NCBI GenBank assembly: GCA_028281825.1
Contig: JANQJC010000124.1
Location: forward strand, 1 to 64,000
From: Flavobacteriales bacterium
GTDB taxonomy: Bacteria; Bacteroidota; Bacteroidia; JANQJC01
Reading direction: 5' to 3'
DNA: 64,000 nucleotides
Shown here: piece after piece, positions 62,008-64,000 of the stretch
How positions within the stretch are numbered: position 1 is the first letter of the stretch
Layout of the letters: each line of letters starts with the position of its first letter
Program-made: the position numbers and the translations under genes
The notes under the pieces: generated by a model
Databases searched by the model: none
What the model was told of the DNA's origin: nothing
What the model saw: the letters and a program-made list of their open reading frames with translations, nothing else

Positions 62008-64000
62008 ATGAAGTTACTTGTACGAATTAGTTTAACCCTAGCCGTTCTATTTTCACTAGCAACGGCAGCCGTTGCCCAGCAAACCACTTCCATTACATTA
62101 TTCTACAACGGTGCACAAGCCCAGGGGTGTTGTAATGTTTGTGGCACTGACTACTGGTGCGTTAACAACAACCCTTTTGGTGGTTGCGGAACACCTAACC
62201 CTACCTGGTCACTGAACTTTACTGACCCAGTGCCTGCTGGTAATATTATTACCGATGTATCTGCCACTTTTTATGTAGCCGACTGTGATGCCAGTTCAAT
62301 GCCAGCATCTATCAATTCTACTTCTATCGGCTCGGCACCAATTGGTGGTTCATGCTTATGTGGTACTTGTAACGGAAGGACAGCTACCCGTAGTTTTGGT
62401 TGTAATGGTATTACGGGATATACTTATGGAGCTACTAACTCATTAACGGTATCACCTAATGGCAGTGTATGTATACAAAGGGTAACACTTACTTTTACTT
62501 ATATACAACCAACTCCACAGCCTGCAGCTGGTAATAACGGACCAATATGTTCAGGACAAAACTTGCAGTTGACTGCTAGCCCAATAGCCGGAGCTTCATA
62601 TAGCTGGACTGGACCTAGCGGATTTACATCCAATCAACAAAACCCAACTATTGGTGGTGTACAATCATTCAACGCTGGCACCTATCAAGTAACAGCTACA
62701 ATAGATGGCTGCCCTGGCCCGACAGCAACAACCACAGTTAACGTACTCTCTACACCAAGTACCCCAACTGCATCTAATGATGGACCATTGTGTATTGGTG
62801 GTGACTTGCAGTTGAGCGCGACTACCGTGCCAGGTGCTAGTTACTCATGGACTGGACCTAATAACTTTACCTCTAACCAACAGAACCCAAGTATTAGTAA
62901 TGTTACTCCATCACAGGGAGGTACTTATACTGTAACTGCCAATGCCAATGGCTGCAACAGTGGAACAAGCACTACGGTAGTTACCATTAGCCCTGCACCA
63001 ACCGCCCCTGCGGTGAGTAATAATGGGCCAGTGTGCGCGGGACAAGATGTAAACCTGACGGCTACCACTATTCCAGGAGCGACCTATAGCTGGACAGGAC
63101 CCAACAATTATACTTCAAGCCAGCAAAATCCTACAATAACTGGCATCCCACTATCAGGTGCGGGAACCTATAGCGTTTCAGCAACGGTAAATGGTTGCCA
63201 GGGTAATTCAGCATCAACCACCGTGAATGTATTAAATGCTCCATCAGCGCCAGCGGTAAGCAATAACACGCCGATTTGTGCCGGACAAACCTTAAACCTT
63301 TTTGCAGCATCTGTCTCAGGCGCTATCTACAGTTGGACGGGGCCTAATGGATGGACATCATCAAGCCAAAACCCAGTGAGGGCAAATGCCAATGCTACTA
63401 TGGCTGGCACCTACACATTGATTATAACGGTAGCTGGATGCCCTAGTCAACCTATAACTACCGAAGTATTTATTGGGGATGCAGTTACCCCACCAACAGC
63501 GAGCAGTAATACTCCAATATGTACTGGAGGTACTTTGAACCTTAGTACTGGCACCTTTCCTGGTGCTACTTATCAATGGACGGGGCCCAGTGGTTTCTCT
63601 TCTACCGACCAAAACCCTGTTTTGCCTAATGTAAACACAAACAACCAGGGTACCTACTCAGTGATAGTTGACTTCGGCTCATGTGGTAGTGCAATAGGCT
63701 CTACTTCAGTAACCGTAAATTCAACCCCTGCTACACCAACAGCGGGAAGCAATAGCCCATTATGTGTTGGTTCTACGCTTAACCTCACTGCTGCTAATAT
63801 ATCAGGCGCAACTTACAGTTGGACAGGACCAGACGGGTTTACATCAACTAGTCAAAACCCAAGTATAAGCAACGTTACGGGTGCAGCTGCAGGTACTTAC
63901 ACGGTGACTGCCACAAGAAACGGTTGTACCAGCACATCGTCGGTAACTGTTTCAATTGGTAGTATACCCGAGGCACCAAATGCTGCTAATAATGGTCCTC
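62008..64000 (+). CDS. Secreted Ig-like-repeat adhesin, N-terminal part (truncated by the window edge)
   Basis: An open frame from the ATG at 62008, with a clear AGGAGA leader, to the right edge: at least 664 codons. Signal peptide MKLLVRISLTLAVLFSLATAAVAQ, then a Cys-rich first domain (about 25-170, GCCNVCGTDYWCVNNN, CLCGTCNGR), then six complete ~80-aa Ig/PKD-like repeats and the start of a seventh. Repeat signature: NNGPxCxGxxLxLxAxxxxGAxYSWTGPxGFTSxxQNPxI and AGTYxVTxxxxGC. Such proteins in Bacteroidota usually end in a T9SS or gliding-motility C-terminal domain, out of view here. Probably a surface adhesin. Confidence 0.88.
   Translation, partial: MKLLVRISLTLAVLFSLATAAVAQQTTSITLFYNGAQAQGCCNVCGTDYWCVNNNPFGGCGTPNPTWSLNFTDPVPAGNIITDVSATFYVADCDASSMPASINSTSIGSAPIGGSCLCGTCNGRTATRSFGCNGITGYTYGATNSLTVSPNGSVCIQRVTLTFTYIQPTPQPAAGNNGPICSGQNLQLTASPIAGASYSWTGPSGFTSNQQNPTIGGVQSFNAGTYQVTATIDGCPGPTATTTVNVLSTPSTPTASNDGPLCIGGDLQLSATTVPGASYSWTGPNNFTSNQQNPSISNVTPSQGGTYTVTANANGCNSGTSTTVVTISPAPTAPAVSNNGPVCAGQDVNLTATTIPGATYSWTGPNNYTSSQQNPTITGIPLSGAGTYSVSATVNGCQGNSASTTVNVLNAPSAPAVSNNTPICAGQTLNLFAASVSGAIYSWTGPNGWTSSSQNPVRANANATMAGTYTLIITVAGCPSQPITTEVFIGDAVTPPTASSNTPICTGGTLNLSTGTFPGATYQWTGPSGFSSTDQNPVLPNVNTNNQGTYSVIVDFGSCGSAIGSTSVTVNSTPATPTAGSNSPLCVGSTLNLTAANISGATYSWTGPDGFTSTSQNPSISNVTGAAAGTYTVTATRNGCTSTSSVTVSIGSIPEAPNAANNGP
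62520..64000 (+). repeat. Tandem ~240-bp Ig-like repeat units
   Basis: Six complete units and the beginning of a seventh. Units open with (N/S)(N/D)(G/T/S)P(I/L/V)C and contain the (S/Q)WTGP core. The DNA units are only moderately similar, though short runs such as agctggac(t/a)gg are shared; one Cys near each end of the unit probably forms a disulfide. Confidence 0.85.

Noticed and set aside
62520-64000. Repeated ~240-bp units as a mobile or CRISPR repeat
   Set aside because: They are in-frame Ig-like protein domains within one open reading frame.

Overview
The window comes from a chromosome of a Bacteroidota bacterium, probably of the Cytophagales/Flammeovirga-like branch. The evidence is: proteins with a signal peptide plus a C-terminal type IX secretion (T9SS) sorting domain; a SecDF fusion; a CcoN-CcoO fusion; a short AMP nucleosidase; type II and type III glutamine synthetases side by side; a SusC-like carboxypeptidase-regulatory domain on a TonB receptor; start sites without a clear Shine-Dalgarno; and promoters of the Bacteroidota TTTG / TAnnTTTG type. 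The DNA is AT-rich (near 40% G+C by eye). I see no rRNA, tRNA, insertion sequence, prophage or CRISPR array.

Layout. 1-2750: an envelope operon on the minus strand (small outer-membrane barrel, coiled-coil lipoprotein, 93-aa protein), a decayed lipoprotein remnant and a small exported protein. 2821-9366: an O-antigen-ligase-like membrane protein with TPRs and a 1509-aa T9SS-secreted protein made of a seven-bladed propeller, ten Cys-containing ~50-aa repeats and a C-terminal module of visibly higher G+C. 9551-10972: Bacteroidota-specific helical protein. 11077-24836: the respiratory centre of the window, ccoI, ccoS, ccoNO, ccoQ, ccoP, ccoG, fixH-like, TauE/SafE-like, hemN, then a PAS sensor kinase, a receiver-CRP/FNR fusion regulator and a universal stress protein. 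Three palindromes with a GTGA-N6-TCAC (CRP/FNR-type) core lie before ccoI, before ccoS and between the regulator and usp.

24913-36107: a second T9SS cargo, a second helical protein of the 9551 type, MerR regulator, M23 peptidase, alaS, PhoD-like phosphatase, and amn-holA-EVE. 36116-37551: two lipoproteins. 37554-49583: mainly minus-strand surface-glycan genes (sugar aminotransferase, GT-C-type membrane proteins, methyltransferases, GT4 glycosyltransferase) together with an M16 peptidase and a TonB-dependent receptor; DUF4846 and OsmC genes run on the other strand.

49850-61449: core housekeeping functions with well-formed promoters and terminators: secDF, tatA, GSII, GSIII, a PorE-like TPR/propeller/OmpA protein, purM and prfA. 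61561-64000: a small exported protein and the 5' part of a long Ig-like-repeat adhesin that runs off the right edge.

The most coherent story is respiration under low oxygen: a cbb3 oxidase with its copper, haem and assembly functions followed by a two-component system whose output domain is a CRP/FNR fold, with matching palindromes placed at the cluster. The second theme is export to the surface (SecDF, Tat, PorE-like anchor, three or more secreted repeat proteins).
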